A DNA stretch of 64,000 nucleotides, taken from the NCBI GenBank assembly GCA_965242805.1, contig CBDETD010000002.1:1364001-1428000 (forward strand), read 5' to 3'. The translations under genes were made by a program, and so were the position numbers. Below the pieces are notes generated by a model. The model did no database searches. It saw nothing but the letters and a program-made list of their open reading frames with translations, and was not told the DNA's origin. The stretch comes from JANQEU01 sp965242805 (lineage in GTDB: Bacteria; Bacteroidota; Bacteroidia; Cytophagales; Cyclobacteriaceae). Shown piece after piece: positions 1-15,000 of this stretch (the first letter of the stretch is position 1; each line of letters begins with the position of its first letter).

Positions 1-3000
1 CGAATGCCCAATTTATAATTGCTGACGCCACTGTTGTTCCTACCCTTGTTACCAATGAAGACAATGCTGCCTCAGTTTGTCCAGGTGGTACCTCTCCTGA
101 TGGTCAGGTTTCAGTTGATGTCAACGCTGTTGATGAAAATCCTGACTTCACCTACCAGTGGTACCTTGGTGCTGATGTAACCGGAACTGCCTTATCGGAT
201 GGTATCGATCCTGGTAATGGGTCCGATCCTTCCGGTGCTACCAATCCTACTGTTTCAGGTCTTGTCCCTGGTACCTATACCGTAGAGGTTACCGATAACC
301 TCGGAACTGGATTAGGTTGCTCGCAAGTAGCCACTATCGTCCTTACTGACAATAGTCCAACTATTACCATCAACGCAGCCAGTAACACTGGTGCTTCTGA
401 CTGTGCTACCCTTGACGATGGTTCTTATGCTATTACCACTGTCCATGAAGACGGTGCCCCTGTCGGTGGTGCAACGTATGAGTATACTTTCTATGATGAC
501 CTTGCAGCCGTTATCCAGGGTCCTGGCGCATCAGCCACTGCCTCTGGTCTGACTCCAGGTAACTACTCGGTTGTAATTAGAAATACCAGCACTAATTGTT
601 CATCAGCTTCCCTACCATTTGCTATAGCTGATGAGTCCACAATCCCAATCCTGTCTACTACTATTAATGATAACACGAATTGTGATGGATTTGCGGCCAA
701 TGACAACGGGTCAGCTATCGTCTCTATTGATAATTTTGATGGAGGAACTTACACATATCAGTGGTATGCGGGTGCTTTGGGAGTTACCACATCACCTGTA
801 GGCGCAGGGAATGGTGGAAACACTAACAATATTTTCTCAATGTCAGCCGGAGATTACTGGGTAAGAGTAACTGATAACCAGTCTCCTGATCAAAATTGTA
901 GTACTGATATAAACATTACTATTGCTGATGATCCAGCAGACATAGTGATTACGGCTACCACCAATGTCGACTCTGATCAGTGTACCCCTACAAACGGTTC
1001 AATTACCGTCACCGATCTTACTAATAATGGTACACCAGAGTCTGGCCCTGGACTTAGTCTGGTTTATAACTTCAAACTTTATGACGATACCTTCACCGAA
1101 ATCGGTGGTGCTTTTGCAGGTACTGCAGCTTCTGGTCTTGCTCCTGCTACTTACTATGTGACTGCTACCGATGCACTCAGTTGTGAAGGCGCTTTCTACA
1201 TGGTCGAAATTAACGATGCCAGCGTCGTTCCTACTCTGGTTACCAATGAAGACAATGCCGCTTCGGTTTGCCCTGGTGGTACTTCTCCTGATGGTCAGGT
1301 TTCAGTAGATGTCAACGCTGTTGATGAAAACCCTGACTTCACCTACCAGTGGTACCTTGGTGCTGATGTAACCGGAACTGCCCTGGCCAATGGTGTCGAT
1401 CCTGGTAATGGATCTGATCCTTCCGGAGCTACCAACCCTACCGTTTCTGGTCTTGTCCCTGGTACCTATACCATAGAGGTTACCGATAACCTCGGAACCG
1501 GGTTAGGTTGTTCGCAAGTAGCCACTATCGTCCTTACCGACAATAGTCCAACCATCACCATCAATGCTGCCACTAACACTGGTGCTTCCGATTGTGCTAC
1601 CCTTGACGATGGTTCGTATGCTATTACCACTGTCCATGAAGACGGTGCCCCTGTCGGTGGTGCAACATATGAGTATACCTTCTATGATGACCTCGCTGCC
1701 GTTATCCAGGGTCCTGGTGCTTCAGCGACCGTTTCTAGTCTGACTCCTGGTAACTACTCCGTTGTAATAAGAAATACAGACACTAACTGTTCATCCGCTT
1801 CATTACCTTTTACCATAGCTGATGAATCTACTACGCCAATCCTGTCGACTGTTTCCAATGATAACTCTTCTTGTGTCGCTCAGGGCAATGGAGATATCAC
1901 GGTCTCTGTCGATAATATGGTCGACAATAATTACACCTTCACATGGTACGTAAGTACCGTTGCCAACTTTGGTAATGCAGGTGCTTCAACACAACTCAAT
2001 GATACGGATGTCTACAATGGATCTACTGTATCCATTTCAGATAATGGCGGTTATACTGGTAACTTGCTGGGTGGACTTCCTGCCAATGTAGCCGGTGATA
2101 TCTTCTGGGTGAGAGTGACTGACAATGCCTCTCCTGATAATAACTGTTCTGCCGATATCAATGTGACCATCATCGATGATCCGGCTAACATTACCATTAC
2201 AGCTACTACCGATGTTGATTCCGATCAGTGTACTCCTGTCAATGGTTCCATCACCGTTACCAATATTGATGTAGATGGAACGGGTGTCTCTGGTGGCGGT
2301 TTAGGTGCTTACTCTTTCAAATTGTATGACGATACCTTCACCGAAATTGGTGGTGCGTTTACTGGTACTGCAGCTTCAGGTCTTGCTCCTGCTACTTATT
2401 ATGTGACTGCTACCGATGCACTCAGTTGTGAAGGCGCTTTCTACATGGTCGAAATTAACGATGCCAGCGTCGTTCCTACCCTGGTTACCAATGAAGACAA
2501 TGCCGCTTCGGTTTGCCCTGGTGGTACTTCTCCTGATGGTCAGGTTTCAGTAGATGTCAACGCTGTTGATGAAAACCCTGACTTCACCTACCAGTGGTAC
2601 CTTGGTGCTGATGTAACCGGAACTGCCCTGGCCAATGGTGTCGATCCTGGTAATGGATCCGATCCTTCCGGAGCTACCAACCCTACCGTTTCTGGTCTTG
2701 TCCCTGGTACCTATACCATAGAGGTTACCGATAACCTCGGAACCGGGTTAGGTTGTTCGCAAGTGGCCACTATCGTCCTTACTGACAATAGTCCTACCAT
2801 CACCATCAATGCTGCCACTAACACTGGTGCTTCCGATTGTGCTACCCTTGACGATGGTTCGTATGCTATTACCACTGTCCATGAAGACGGTGCCCCTGTC
2901 GGTGGTGCAACATATGAGTATACCTTCTATGATGACCTCGCTGCCGTTATCCAGGGTCCTGGTGCTTCAGCGACCGTTTCTAGTCTGACTCCTGGTAACT

Positions 3001-6000
3001 ACTCCGTTGTAATAAGAAATACAGACACTAACTGTTCATCCGCTTCATTACCTTTTACCATAGCTGATGAATCTACTACGCCAATCCTGTCGACTGTTTC
3101 CAATGATAACTCTTCTTGTGTCGCTCAGGGCAATGGAGATATCACGGTCTCTGTCGATAATATGGTCGACAATAATTACACCTTCACATGGTACGTAAGT
3201 ACCGTTGCCAACTTTGGTAATGCAGGTGCTTCAACACAACTCAATGATACGGATGTCTACAATGGATCTACTGTATCCATTTCAGATAATGGCGGTTATA
3301 CTGGTAACTTGCTGGGTGGACTTCCTGCCAATGTAGCCGGTGATATCTTCTGGGTGAGAGTGACTGACAATGCCTCTCCTGATAATAACTGTTCTGCCGA
3401 TATCAATGTGACCATCATCGATGATCCGGCTAACATTACCATTACAGCTACTACCGATGTTGATTCCGATCAGTGTACTCCTGTCAATGGTTCCATCACC
3501 GTTACCAATATTGATGTAGATGGAACGGGTGTCTCTGGTGGCGGTTTAGGTGCTTACTCTTTCAAATTGTATGACGATACCTTCACCGAAATTGGTGGTG
3601 CGTTTACTGGTACTGCAGCTTCAGGTCTTGCTCCTGCTACTTATTATGTGACTGCTACCGATGCACTCAGTTGTGAAGGCGCTTTCTACATGGTCGAAAT
3701 TAATGATGCCAGCGTCGTTCCTACTCTGGTTACCAATGAAGACAATGCCGCTTCGGTTTGCCCTGGTGGTACTTCTCCTGATGGTCAGGTTTCAGTAGAT
3801 GTCAACGCTGTTGATGAAAACCCTGACTTCACCTACCAGTGGTACCTTGGTGCTGATGTAACCGGAACTGCCCTGGCCAATGGTGTCGATCCTGGTAATG
3901 GATCTGATCCTTCCGGAGCTACCAACCCTACCGTTTCTGGTCTTGTCCCTGGTACCTATACCATAGAGGTTACCGATAACCTCGGAACCGGGTTAGGTTG
4001 TTCGCAAGTAGCCACTATCGTCCTTACTGACAATAGTCCTACCATCACCATCAATGCTGCCACTAACACTGGTGCTTCCGATTGTGCTACCCTTGACGAT
4101 GGTTCGTATGCTATTACCACTGTCCATGAAGACGGTGCCCCTGTCGGTGGTGCAACATATGAGTATACCTTCTATGATGACCTCGCTGCCGTTATCCAGG
4201 GTCCTGGTGCTTCAGCGACCGTTTCTAGTCTGACTCCTGGTAACTACTCCGTTGTAATAAGAAATACAGACACTAACTGTTCATCCGCTTCATTACCTTT
4301 TACCATAGCTGATGAATCTACTACGCCAATCCTGTCGACTGTTTCCAATGATAACTCTTCTTGTGTCGCTCAGGGCAATGGAGATATCACGGTCTCTGTC
4401 GATAATATGGTCGACAATAATTACACCTTCACATGGTACGTAAGTACCGTTGCCAACTTTGGTAATGCAGGTGCTTCAACACAACTCAATGATACGGATG
4501 TCTACAATGGATCTACTGTATCCATTTCAGATAATGGCGGTTATACTGGTAACTTGCTGGGTGGACTTCCTGCCAATGTAGCCGGTGATATCTTCTGGGT
4601 GAGAGTGACTGACAATGCCTCTCCTGATAATAACTGTTCTGCCGATATCAATGTGACCATCATCGATGATCCGGCTAACATTACCATTACAGCTACTACC
4701 GATGTTGATTCCGATCAGTGTACTCCTGTCAATGGTTCCATCACCGTTACCAATATTGATGTAGATGGAACGGGTGTCTCTGGTGGCGGTTTAGGTGCTT
4801 ACTCTTTCAAATTGTATGACGATACCTTCACCGAAATTGGTGGTGCGTTTACTGGTACTGCAGCTTCAGGTCTTGCTCCTGCTACTTATTATGTGACTGC
4901 TACCGATGCACTCAGTTGCGAAGGCGCTTTCTACATGGTCGAAATTAACGATGCCAGCGTCGTTCCTACCCTGGTTACCAATGAAGACAATGCCGCTTCG
5001 GTTTGCCCTGGTGGTACTTCTCCTGATGGTCAGGTTTCAGTAGATGTCAACGCTGTTGATGAAAACCCTGACTTCACCTACCAGTGGTACCTTGGTGCTG
5101 ATGTAACCGGAACTGCCCTGGCCAATGGTGTCGATCCTGGTAATGGATCTGATCCTTCCGGAGCTACCAACCCTACCGTTTCTGGTCTTGTCCCTGGTAC
5201 CTATACCATAGAGGTTACCGATAACCTCGGAACCGGGTTAGGTTGTTCGCAAGTGGCCACTATCGTCCTTACTGACAATAGTCCTACCATCACCATCAAT
5301 GCTGCCACTAACACTGGTGCTTCCGATTGTGCTACCCTTGACGATGGTTCGTATGCTATTACCACTGTCCATGAAGACGGTGCCCCTGTCGGTGGTGCAA
5401 CATATGAGTATACCTTCTATGATGACCTCGCTGCCGTTATCCAGGGTCCTGGTGCTTCAGCGACCGTTTCTAGTCTGACTCCTGGTAACTACTCCGTTGT
5501 AATAAGAAATACAGACACTAACTGTTCATCCGCTTCATTACCTTTTACCATAGCTGATGAATCTACTACGCCAATCCTGTCGACTGTTTCCAATGATAAC
5601 TCTTCTTGTGTCGCTCAGGGCAATGGAGATATCACGGTCTCTGTCGATAATATGGTCGACAATAATTACACCTTCACATGGTACGTAAGTACCGTTGCCA
5701 ACTTTGGTAATGCAGGTGCTTCAACACAACTCAATGATACGGATGTCTACAATGGATCTACTGTATCCATTTCAGATAATGGCGGTTATACTGGTAACTT
5801 GCTGGGTGGACTTCCTGCCAATGTAGCCGGTGATATCTTCTGGGTGAGAGTGACTGACAATGCCTCTCCTGATAATAACTGTTCTGCCGATATCAATGTG
5901 ACCATCATCGATGATCCGGCTAACATTACCATTACAGCTACTACCGATGTTGATTCCGATCAGTGTACTCCTGTCAATGGTTCCATCACCGTTACCAATA

Positions 6001-9000
6001 TTGATGTAGATGGAACGGGTGTCTCTGGTGGCGGTCTAGGTGCTTACTCTTTCAAATTGTATGACGATACCTTCACCGAAATTGGTGGTGCGTTTACTGG
6101 TACTGCAGCTTCAGGTCTTGCTCCTGCTACTTATTATGTGACTGCTACCGATGCACTCAGTTGTGAAGGCGCTTTCTACATGGTCGAAATTAACGATGCC
6201 ACTCCAGCTGAAACGATAACAATGAATGCTGTTAGCGAACAGACAAATTGTACCGGTACCCCGGATGGAGAAAGATCAGTAACAATAACAAGTGGAAATG
6301 GTGGATTCACCTTCCAATGGTATTCTGGGGCAGTTGGTGATACAAGTACGCCTGTTGGTGCTGGAAACGGTGGCAATACAGATAATATCACATCCATGAC
6401 ATCGGGTGACTATTGGGTAAGAATGACTGATGTCAGTGGAACAGGACTAGGTTGTGTTTATGATTTGGGAACAACCATTATTCTTGATCAACCGGTTATA
6501 GCTATCACAGGACTTACAGCTCCAACTGATAATTCGATATGTGATGATGTTTTTGTCGGAGCATTTAATGGATCAGAAACTGTATCGACAGTTACTAACG
6601 ATGGAGCCGGTGACTTGCTGACTAACTATGATTTTGAGTGGTATACATCGACCGGAACATTGCTAGAAACTACCGATGGAGCTGTGGGAGGTGAAACAAA
6701 ATCTGATTTTGATGCTGGAAACTACCGTGTTGTGGCAGTTAATAAATCTACAGGTTGCGAGTCAGCACCAATTGCATTCACGATAGGAGATGCTACAACT
6801 CCACCGACAATAAATGGAACAAGCAATACAGCATCATCAAGTTGTGACAACACTAATTTCCCTAATGGAACTTTAACCGTAGATCCGGGTGCCGCAGGCG
6901 CCGGAGACGATGGTAGTTATACGATTGAATGGTATGATGGTGGTGTGGCTGATATTCCATCACTTGCCGTGGCCTCAACTGCAACTACATATGACAACAT
7001 AGCTCCAGGAACCTATGCGCTAAGAGTAATTGAAAACGCCTCAGGTTGTTTGGTTGATCAGGAATTTACTGTTGGATCCAGTACACCTTCAGCACCAACA
7101 TTGACATTGTCTGAAGATGTACAGGTCACAGATTGTAACACACCTGATGGAGAACTTTCAGGTACTCCGGGTGCAGGTGTTCCCGCTGATTATACATGGT
7201 TCTGGTTCCTCGATGATAAGAGTACCAGCGTGACTACAATCCCAGGAGCAGATGTATCTGTTGCCGGTCAGGCTGATAATCTTCCTGATGGCAGATACTA
7301 TGCAGTAATTCAGGATAATGAGACTGGTTGTGTATCTGATACAATTGGTATTGATTTGGACAGGGCATCCAATGCAATATTTGCTATAAACATTAGCCTC
7401 CCTCCTGGAGATTGTACCGGAGCTGAAGGTGAATTTGAAGTAGATATTTCTAATGTTACCGGCGCTACAATCAATGTTGAAATATTTGATGCAAGTAACA
7501 ATTCACTTTTCACAGATCCTGCAGCAAGTGTAGGTGCTGGAGATGAAGTTATTATCGATAACACAAACAACACAGGATTTGTGAATGGCACCTATAGAAT
7601 TGTTGTGATTGACGATGGTGTAGGTGGCTCAGGTTGTACCGATGAACTTGAATTCTTCCTGCCTTATCAAGATGCACCAAGGGTTGATTTAACATCTCCT
7701 TCTGTAACAGTTGAATCGAATAATTGTCAACCTTACATTGGACCGGCAGATGGAAGCGGTGTAACTGGAGGACAGGGAGGCGCCACAGGTACAGTAAGTA
7801 TTACTTTGACGATAGTTGACGGAGTCATTACTGGAGATTCCCATGACAATTACCAATTGTTCTTATATCAAGGAAATGATCCGACCCCCTCTCCCACTAC
7901 AGATTTAATTGTTGAAATACCTAGTGACCCAGGATACCTGGTAGGAGAAACAGTTACTGGATCAATAAGTGGTGCCACAGGTGATATATCTGATATCACT
8001 GGGACCACCATAACAATTGATAGAACTTCAGGTGATTTCCAAGACGGAGAGAATATTACTGGGGGGACCAATGGATTCATTCGATCTATAACATTGACTA
8101 GTACAGGTCGTTGGACAGTTTTGGAAGATGGAAGAGACGCAACAATTCAGTCAGTTAGTGGCGATCAATCATCTGCATCCACAAGTGGAAATGATTATGA
8201 AAATACGTATTCTTTCACTGGCTTAACAAGTGGTGAATACACGATCTTAGCTGCTCTCGAAGGAATTTCCTTCTGCTTGTCCCCTTCAGTCACTTTTGAG
8301 GTTGAAGATCGATTCTTCGAATTGGATGTGGACGTTGCGAACGTTACTTTTGGTGGCGACACTAATTGTGATGGCAATGATGCAAACGCTACCGGATCAA
8401 TTGATATATCCCAAATTGACAGAGTTCTTGATGATGGAGCTGGAGGAGTATTTGTGGATGCATCAGATGTCGGAGGTACATTAACATCGAATTATAGTTA
8501 TGAATGGTTTGTTGGAACCTCGGTTACAGATCCAGCACTATCAACGCTTCCATCGGAAATTGATAATGGTAATCAAATATTAAACGTTCCTGCAGGATTC
8601 TATACTGTAAGAATTACGAATACAAACAATACCTCAATAAGTGGAGATGGCTGTGTAACTACTTACACTTTTGAAGTAGTTAGCGATCCTGATGACATAG
8701 TAATTGACGCATCTGTTACTCAGGATGATTCCAATTGTTCCGCACCTGGTGATGGTCAAATTACAATTGCCAACCTTAACATCAATGGAGGAGGTAATGT
8801 GGTATGGTCATCGGCTAATTTCCCTGGCTATGAAGCATTCCTATATGAAGTTGGCAATGGCACACCAGTTCAAGGACCGATTGCTCCTACTACAGCAGGC
8901 GCTGTCACCTTTGATGACGTGGAAGATGGAGATTATAATATTGAAGTGGTTAATACAGAAGATTGCTCCTCAAACACATTACCACTGACTGTTGATGACA

Positions 9001-12000
9001 TTTCAACAGTTCCAAATCTCACGCAGAGTTCAGCTACAAACAACCAGTTGTGTACTACTCCTGATGGAGAAATTACAATTGACTTGGGTGCAGCAGTGGC
9101 TAACTTCAATTATCAATGGTATGTTGGAGACATAAACAGTACAACCCTTTTCACAGGTACTGAATCCAATCCAACAGGTACTGAAACCCAGATTTCCTCA
9201 ATAGTAGGAGGAACATACACCTTGCAGGTGACTGACAATGCAGAACCAGACAACGATTGTTTCAGCTTCGTTACTGTGTCTATTGAAGATGATCTTTATG
9301 ATATTACAGATTTCTCATTTACCGTATCCAACAATGACAATTGTTCACCGGTCAATGGATCAGTCACTCTAACCGGCGTGTCTGCATATAATACATCAAC
9401 CAATGATGGAAATACATATCCAGTTCCGGATGGCGCACTCGACGGAATATTCAATATCACTGTATATGAGTCTGATGGAACGACAATAGCGAATGGTGGC
9501 CTTGCAGTAGATGCTATCGGCAGTGGTAACAATACGGTTGGAGATGACGCAGGAGAAGAACTTGCTCCTGGTGATTACTTCATTGGGATTGACTTTGACG
9601 CAAGTACGTGTTCATCTACTCTTAAGCCTTTTACAATTGAAGACGATGCCAACAATCCTACTGTGGCCATCGTCGAAGATGCAGCCAATACCATCTGTGA
9701 TCCTGCCTTCGGTGCATTGGATGCCAATGGTCAACTGACTGCGACCGTAACAGGGGACGCTAACGATAATTACTCCTTCCAGTGGTACCTGGGTACTACA
9801 GGAGATATCACCACCCCTATCAATGATACCGATGTGATCAACAACTCTACGGTCTCCATTGATGAGTCTGGTGTGAGAACTTCTGTCATCTCAGGATTAG
9901 CGGAAGGTACCTACTGGGTGGAAATAACCGATGACCTTACTGCCAACCTTAACTGTCAGGTGGCCGGTGAGTTTACCCTTACTTCCAACTTTACTACCGT
10001 CGATCTGGACGTGGCCAACGTGACAGCCAATGATGCTACCGATTGTACCACGCCTGATAATGGCTCCATCTCCATTGACTTTGCCGATATTACTTCCGGT
10101 AATGGAGCTGACTTCAGCGATTATACCATCGATATCACAGGTACTGCGACCTCGGCCGATGATGCAACCTATACCCCGGCTGCCGTCGATCCGTTCGATA
10201 TTACCGACCTGGCCCCTGATACCTACAACTTGGTCATTACCGATGAAACTACCGGTTGTGTGTCTCAGTCATTTGCCGTAACGGTCGGCCAAAACGGTAC
10301 CGAACCTACCATCGCTGTCTCTGCCGGTTACCCGCTGGCTGATAACTTCTGCACTGGTGGTAATGGCGAAATAAGACTTGAAATTACCGCTCCTGATACC
10401 GATGAATCCAATTATACCTTCGATTGGTATCAAGGGGTAGGTACTACCGATCCATTTACCCTGGCAGAAGGATCTCCGGGTAATGGTCCTACTGCTGGTA
10501 TCGCCGGTGGTGGAAATGGTGGCGGTGACGAAGTCACTGACATCGACGCTGGATTCTATACCATCGTCGTGGCTACTACCAACGCTGCAGTCGACGGATT
10601 CGGTTGTACCGATCAAATCGTCGTCGAAATCGTCGATGATCCGTATGTGCTGACTATCTCCGCTTCTTCTTCGGCTGACGTGGATGATTGTTCGCCTCAG
10701 AATGGTTCAGTCTCTCTAACCGAACTTACCTATACTTCGGTTGAAGATGGCGCCAATACCATTACTGCAGGAGCTCTCGTCGATCCTGATATTACCTATA
10801 CCCTGTACAATGATGCAGCCCTTACCAGTGTAGAAGCTACCATCACCAATGGCGCTCCTACTTTCAATAACCTCGCTCCTGGCACTTACTATGCCGTCGC
10901 TTCTATCGCCGGTACTGATGCTGTCGTGCCTGGTTGTTCTTCTGCTGCCGTACAGTTTGTCATCGATGATAATGCCAACAATCCTACTGTGGCCATCGTC
11001 GAAGATGCAGCCAATACCATCTGTGATCCTGCCTTCGGTGCATTGGATGCCAATGGTCAACTGACTGCGACCGTAACAGGGGACGCTAACGATAATTACT
11101 CCTTCCAGTGGTACCTGGGTACTACAGGAGATATCACCACCCCTATCAATGATACCGATGTGATCAACAACTCTACGGTCTCCATTGATGAGTCTGGTGT
11201 GAGAACTTCTGTCATCTCAGGATTAGCGGAAGGTACCTACTGGGTGGAAATAACCGATGACCTTACTGCCAACCTTAACTGTCAGGTGGCCGGTGAGTTT
11301 ACCCTTACTTCCAACTTTACTACCGTCGATCTGGACGTGGCCAACGTGACAGCCAATGATGCTACCGATTGTACCACGCCTGATAATGGCTCCATCTCCA
11401 TTGACTTTGCCGATATTACTTCCGGTAATGGAGCTGACTTCAGCGATTATACCATCGATATCACAGGTACTGCGACCTCGGCCGATGATGCAACCTATAC
11501 CCCGGCTGCCGTCGATCCGTTCGATATTACCGACCTGGCCCCTGATACCTACAACTTGGTCATTACCGATGAAACTACCGGTTGTGTGTCTCAGTCATTT
11601 GCCGTAACGGTCGGCCAAAACGGTACCGAACCTACCATCGCTGTCTCTGCCGGTTACCCGCTGGCTGATAACTTCTGCACTGGTGGTAATGGCGAAATAA
11701 GACTTGAAATTACCGCTCCTGATACCGATGAATCCAATTATACCTTCGATTGGTATCAAGGGGTAGGTACTACCGATCCATTTACCCTGGCAGAAGGATC
11801 TCCGGGTAATGGTCCTACTGCCGGTATCGCCGGTGGTGGAAATGGTGGCGGTGACGAAGTCACTGACATCGACGCTGGATTCTATACCATCGTCGTGGCT
11901 ACTACCAACGCTGCAGTCGACGGATTCGGTTGTACCGATCAAATCGTCGTCGAAATCGTCGATGATCCGTATGTGCTGACTATCTCCGCTTCTTCTTCGG

Positions 12001-15000
12001 CTGACGTGGATGATTGTTCGCCTCAGAATGGTTCAGTCTCTCTAACCGAACTTACCTATACTTCGGTTGAAGATGGCGCCAATACCATTACTGCAGGAGC
12101 TCTCGTCGATCCTGATATTACCTATACCCTGTACAATGATGCAGCCCTTACCAGTGTAGAAGCTACCATCACCAATGGCGCTCCTACTTTCAATAACCTC
12201 GCTCCTGGCACTTACTATGCCGTCGCTTCTATCGCCGGTACTGATGCTGTCGTGCCTGGTTGTTCTTCTGCTGCCGTACAGTTTGTCATCGATGATAATG
12301 CCAACAATCCTACTGTGGCCATCGTCGAAGATGCAGCCAATACCATCTGTGATCCTGCCTTCGGTGCATTGGATGCCAATGGTCAACTGACTGCGACCGT
12401 AACAGGGGACGCTAACGATAATTACTCCTTCCAGTGGTACCTGGGTACTACAGGAGATATCACCACCCCTATCAATGATACCGATGTGATCAACAACTCT
12501 ACGGTCTCCATTGATGAGTCTGGTGTGAGAACTTCTGTCATCTCAGGATTAGCGGAAGGTACCTACTGGGTGGAAATAACCGATGACCTTACTGCCAACC
12601 TTAACTGTCAGGTGGCCGGTGAGTTTACCCTTACTTCCAACTTTACTACCGTCGATCTGGACGTGGCCAACGTGACAGCCAATGATGCTACCGATTGTAC
12701 CACGCCTGATAATGGCTCCATCTCCATTGACTTTGCCGATATTACTTCCGGTAATGGAGCTGACTTCAGCGATTATACCATCGATATCACAGGTACTGCG
12801 ACCTCGGCCGATGATGCAACCTATACCCCGGCTGCCGTCGATCCGTTCGATATTACCGACCTGGCCCCTGATACCTACAACTTGGTCATTACCGATGAAA
12901 CTACCGGTTGTGTGTCTCAGTCATTTGCCGTAACGGTCGGCCAAAACGGTACCGAACCTACCATCGCTGTCTCTGCCGGTTACCCGCTGGCTGATAACTT
13001 CTGCACTGGTGGTAATGGCGAAATAAGACTTGAAATTACCGCTCCTGATACCGATGAATCCAATTATACCTTCGATTGGTATCAAGGGGTAGGTACTACC
13101 GATCCATTTACCCTGGCAGAAGGATCTCCGGGTAATGGTCCTACTGCTGGTATCGCCGGTGGTGGAAATGGTGGCGGTGACGAAGTCACTGACATCGACG
13201 CTGGATTCTATACCATCGTCGTGGCTACTACCAACGCTGCAGTCGACGGATTCGGTTGTACCGATCAAATCGTCGTCGAAATCGTCGATGATCCGTATGT
13301 GCTGACTATCTCCGCTTCTTCTTCGGCTGACGTGGATGATTGTTCGCCTCAGAATGGTTCAGTCTCTCTAACCGAACTTACCTATACTTCGGTTGAAGAT
13401 GGCGCCAATACCATTACTGCAGGAGCTCTCGTCGATCCTGATATTACCTATACCCTGTACAATGATGCAGCCCTTACCAGTGTAGAAGCTACCATCACCA
13501 ATGGCGCTCCTACTTTCAATAACCTCGCTCCTGGCACTTACTATGCCGTCGCTTCTATCGCCGGTACTGATGCTGTCGTGCCTGGTTGTTCTTCTGCTGC
13601 CGTACAGTTTGTCATCGATGATAATGCCAACAATCCTACTGTGGCCATCGTCGAAGATGCAGCCAATACCATCTGTGATCCTGCCTTCGGTGCATTGGAT
13701 GCCAATGGTCAACTGACTGCGACCGTAACAGGGGACGCTAACGATAATTACTCCTTCCAGTGGTACCTGGGTACTACAGGAGATATCACCACCCCTATCA
13801 ATGATACCGATGTGATCAACAACTCTACGGTCTCCATTGATGAGTCTGGTGTGAGAACTTCTGTCATCTCAGGATTAGCGGAAGGTACCTACTGGGTGGA
13901 AATAACCGATGACCTTACTGCCAACCTTAACTGTCAGGTGGCCGGTGAGTTTACCCTTACTTCCAACTTTACTACCGTCGATCTGGACGTGGCCAACGTG
14001 ACAGCCAATGATGCTACCGATTGTACCACGCCTGATAATGGCTCCATCTCCATTGACTTTGCCGATATTACTTCCGGTAATGGAGCTGACTTCAGCGATT
14101 ATACCATCGATATCACAGGTACTGCGACCTCGGCCGATGATGCAACCTATACCCCGGCTGCCGTCGATCCGTTCGATATTACCGACCTGGCCCCTGATAC
14201 CTACAACTTGGTCATTACCGATGAAACTACCGGTTGTGTGTCTCAGTCATTTGCCGTAACGGTCGGCCAAAACGGTACCGAACCTACCATCGCTGTCTCT
14301 GCCGGTTACCCGCTGGCTGATAACTTCTGCACTGGTGGTAATGGCGAAATAAGACTTGAAATTACCGCTCCTGATACCGATGAATCCAATTATACCTTCG
14401 ATTGGTATCAAGGGGTAGGTACTACCGATCCATTTACCCTGGCAGAAGGATCTCCGGGTAATGGTCCTACTGCCGGTATCGCCGGTGGTGGTAACGGTGG
14501 CGGTGACGAAGTCACTGACATCGACGCTGGATTCTATACCATCGTCGTGGCTACTACCAACGCTGCAGTCGACGGATTCGGTTGTACCGATCAAATCGTC
14601 GTCGAAATCGTCGATGATCCGTATGTGCTGACTATCTCCGCTTCTTCTTCGGCTGACGTGGATGATTGTTCGCCTCAGAATGGTTCAGTCTCTCTAACCG
14701 AACTTACCTATACTTCGGTTGAAGATGGCGCCAATACCATTACTGCAGGAGCTCTCGTCGATCCTGATATTACCTATACCCTGTACAATGATGCAGCCCT
14801 TACCAGTGTAGAAGCTACCATCACCAATGGCGCTCCTACTTTCAATAACCTCGCTCCTGGCACTTACTATGCCGTCGCTTCTATCGCCGGTACTGATGCT
14901 GTCGTGCCTGGTTGTTCTTCTGCTGCCGTACAGTTTGTCATCGATGATAATGCCAACAATCCTACTGTGGCCATCGTCGAAGATGCAGCCAATACCATCT

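Noticed and set aside
777..779. ATG at 777 as the start of the giant adhesin
   Set aside because: The frame is open and domain-like back to base 3, in the middle of a repeat domain; the real start is off the window.
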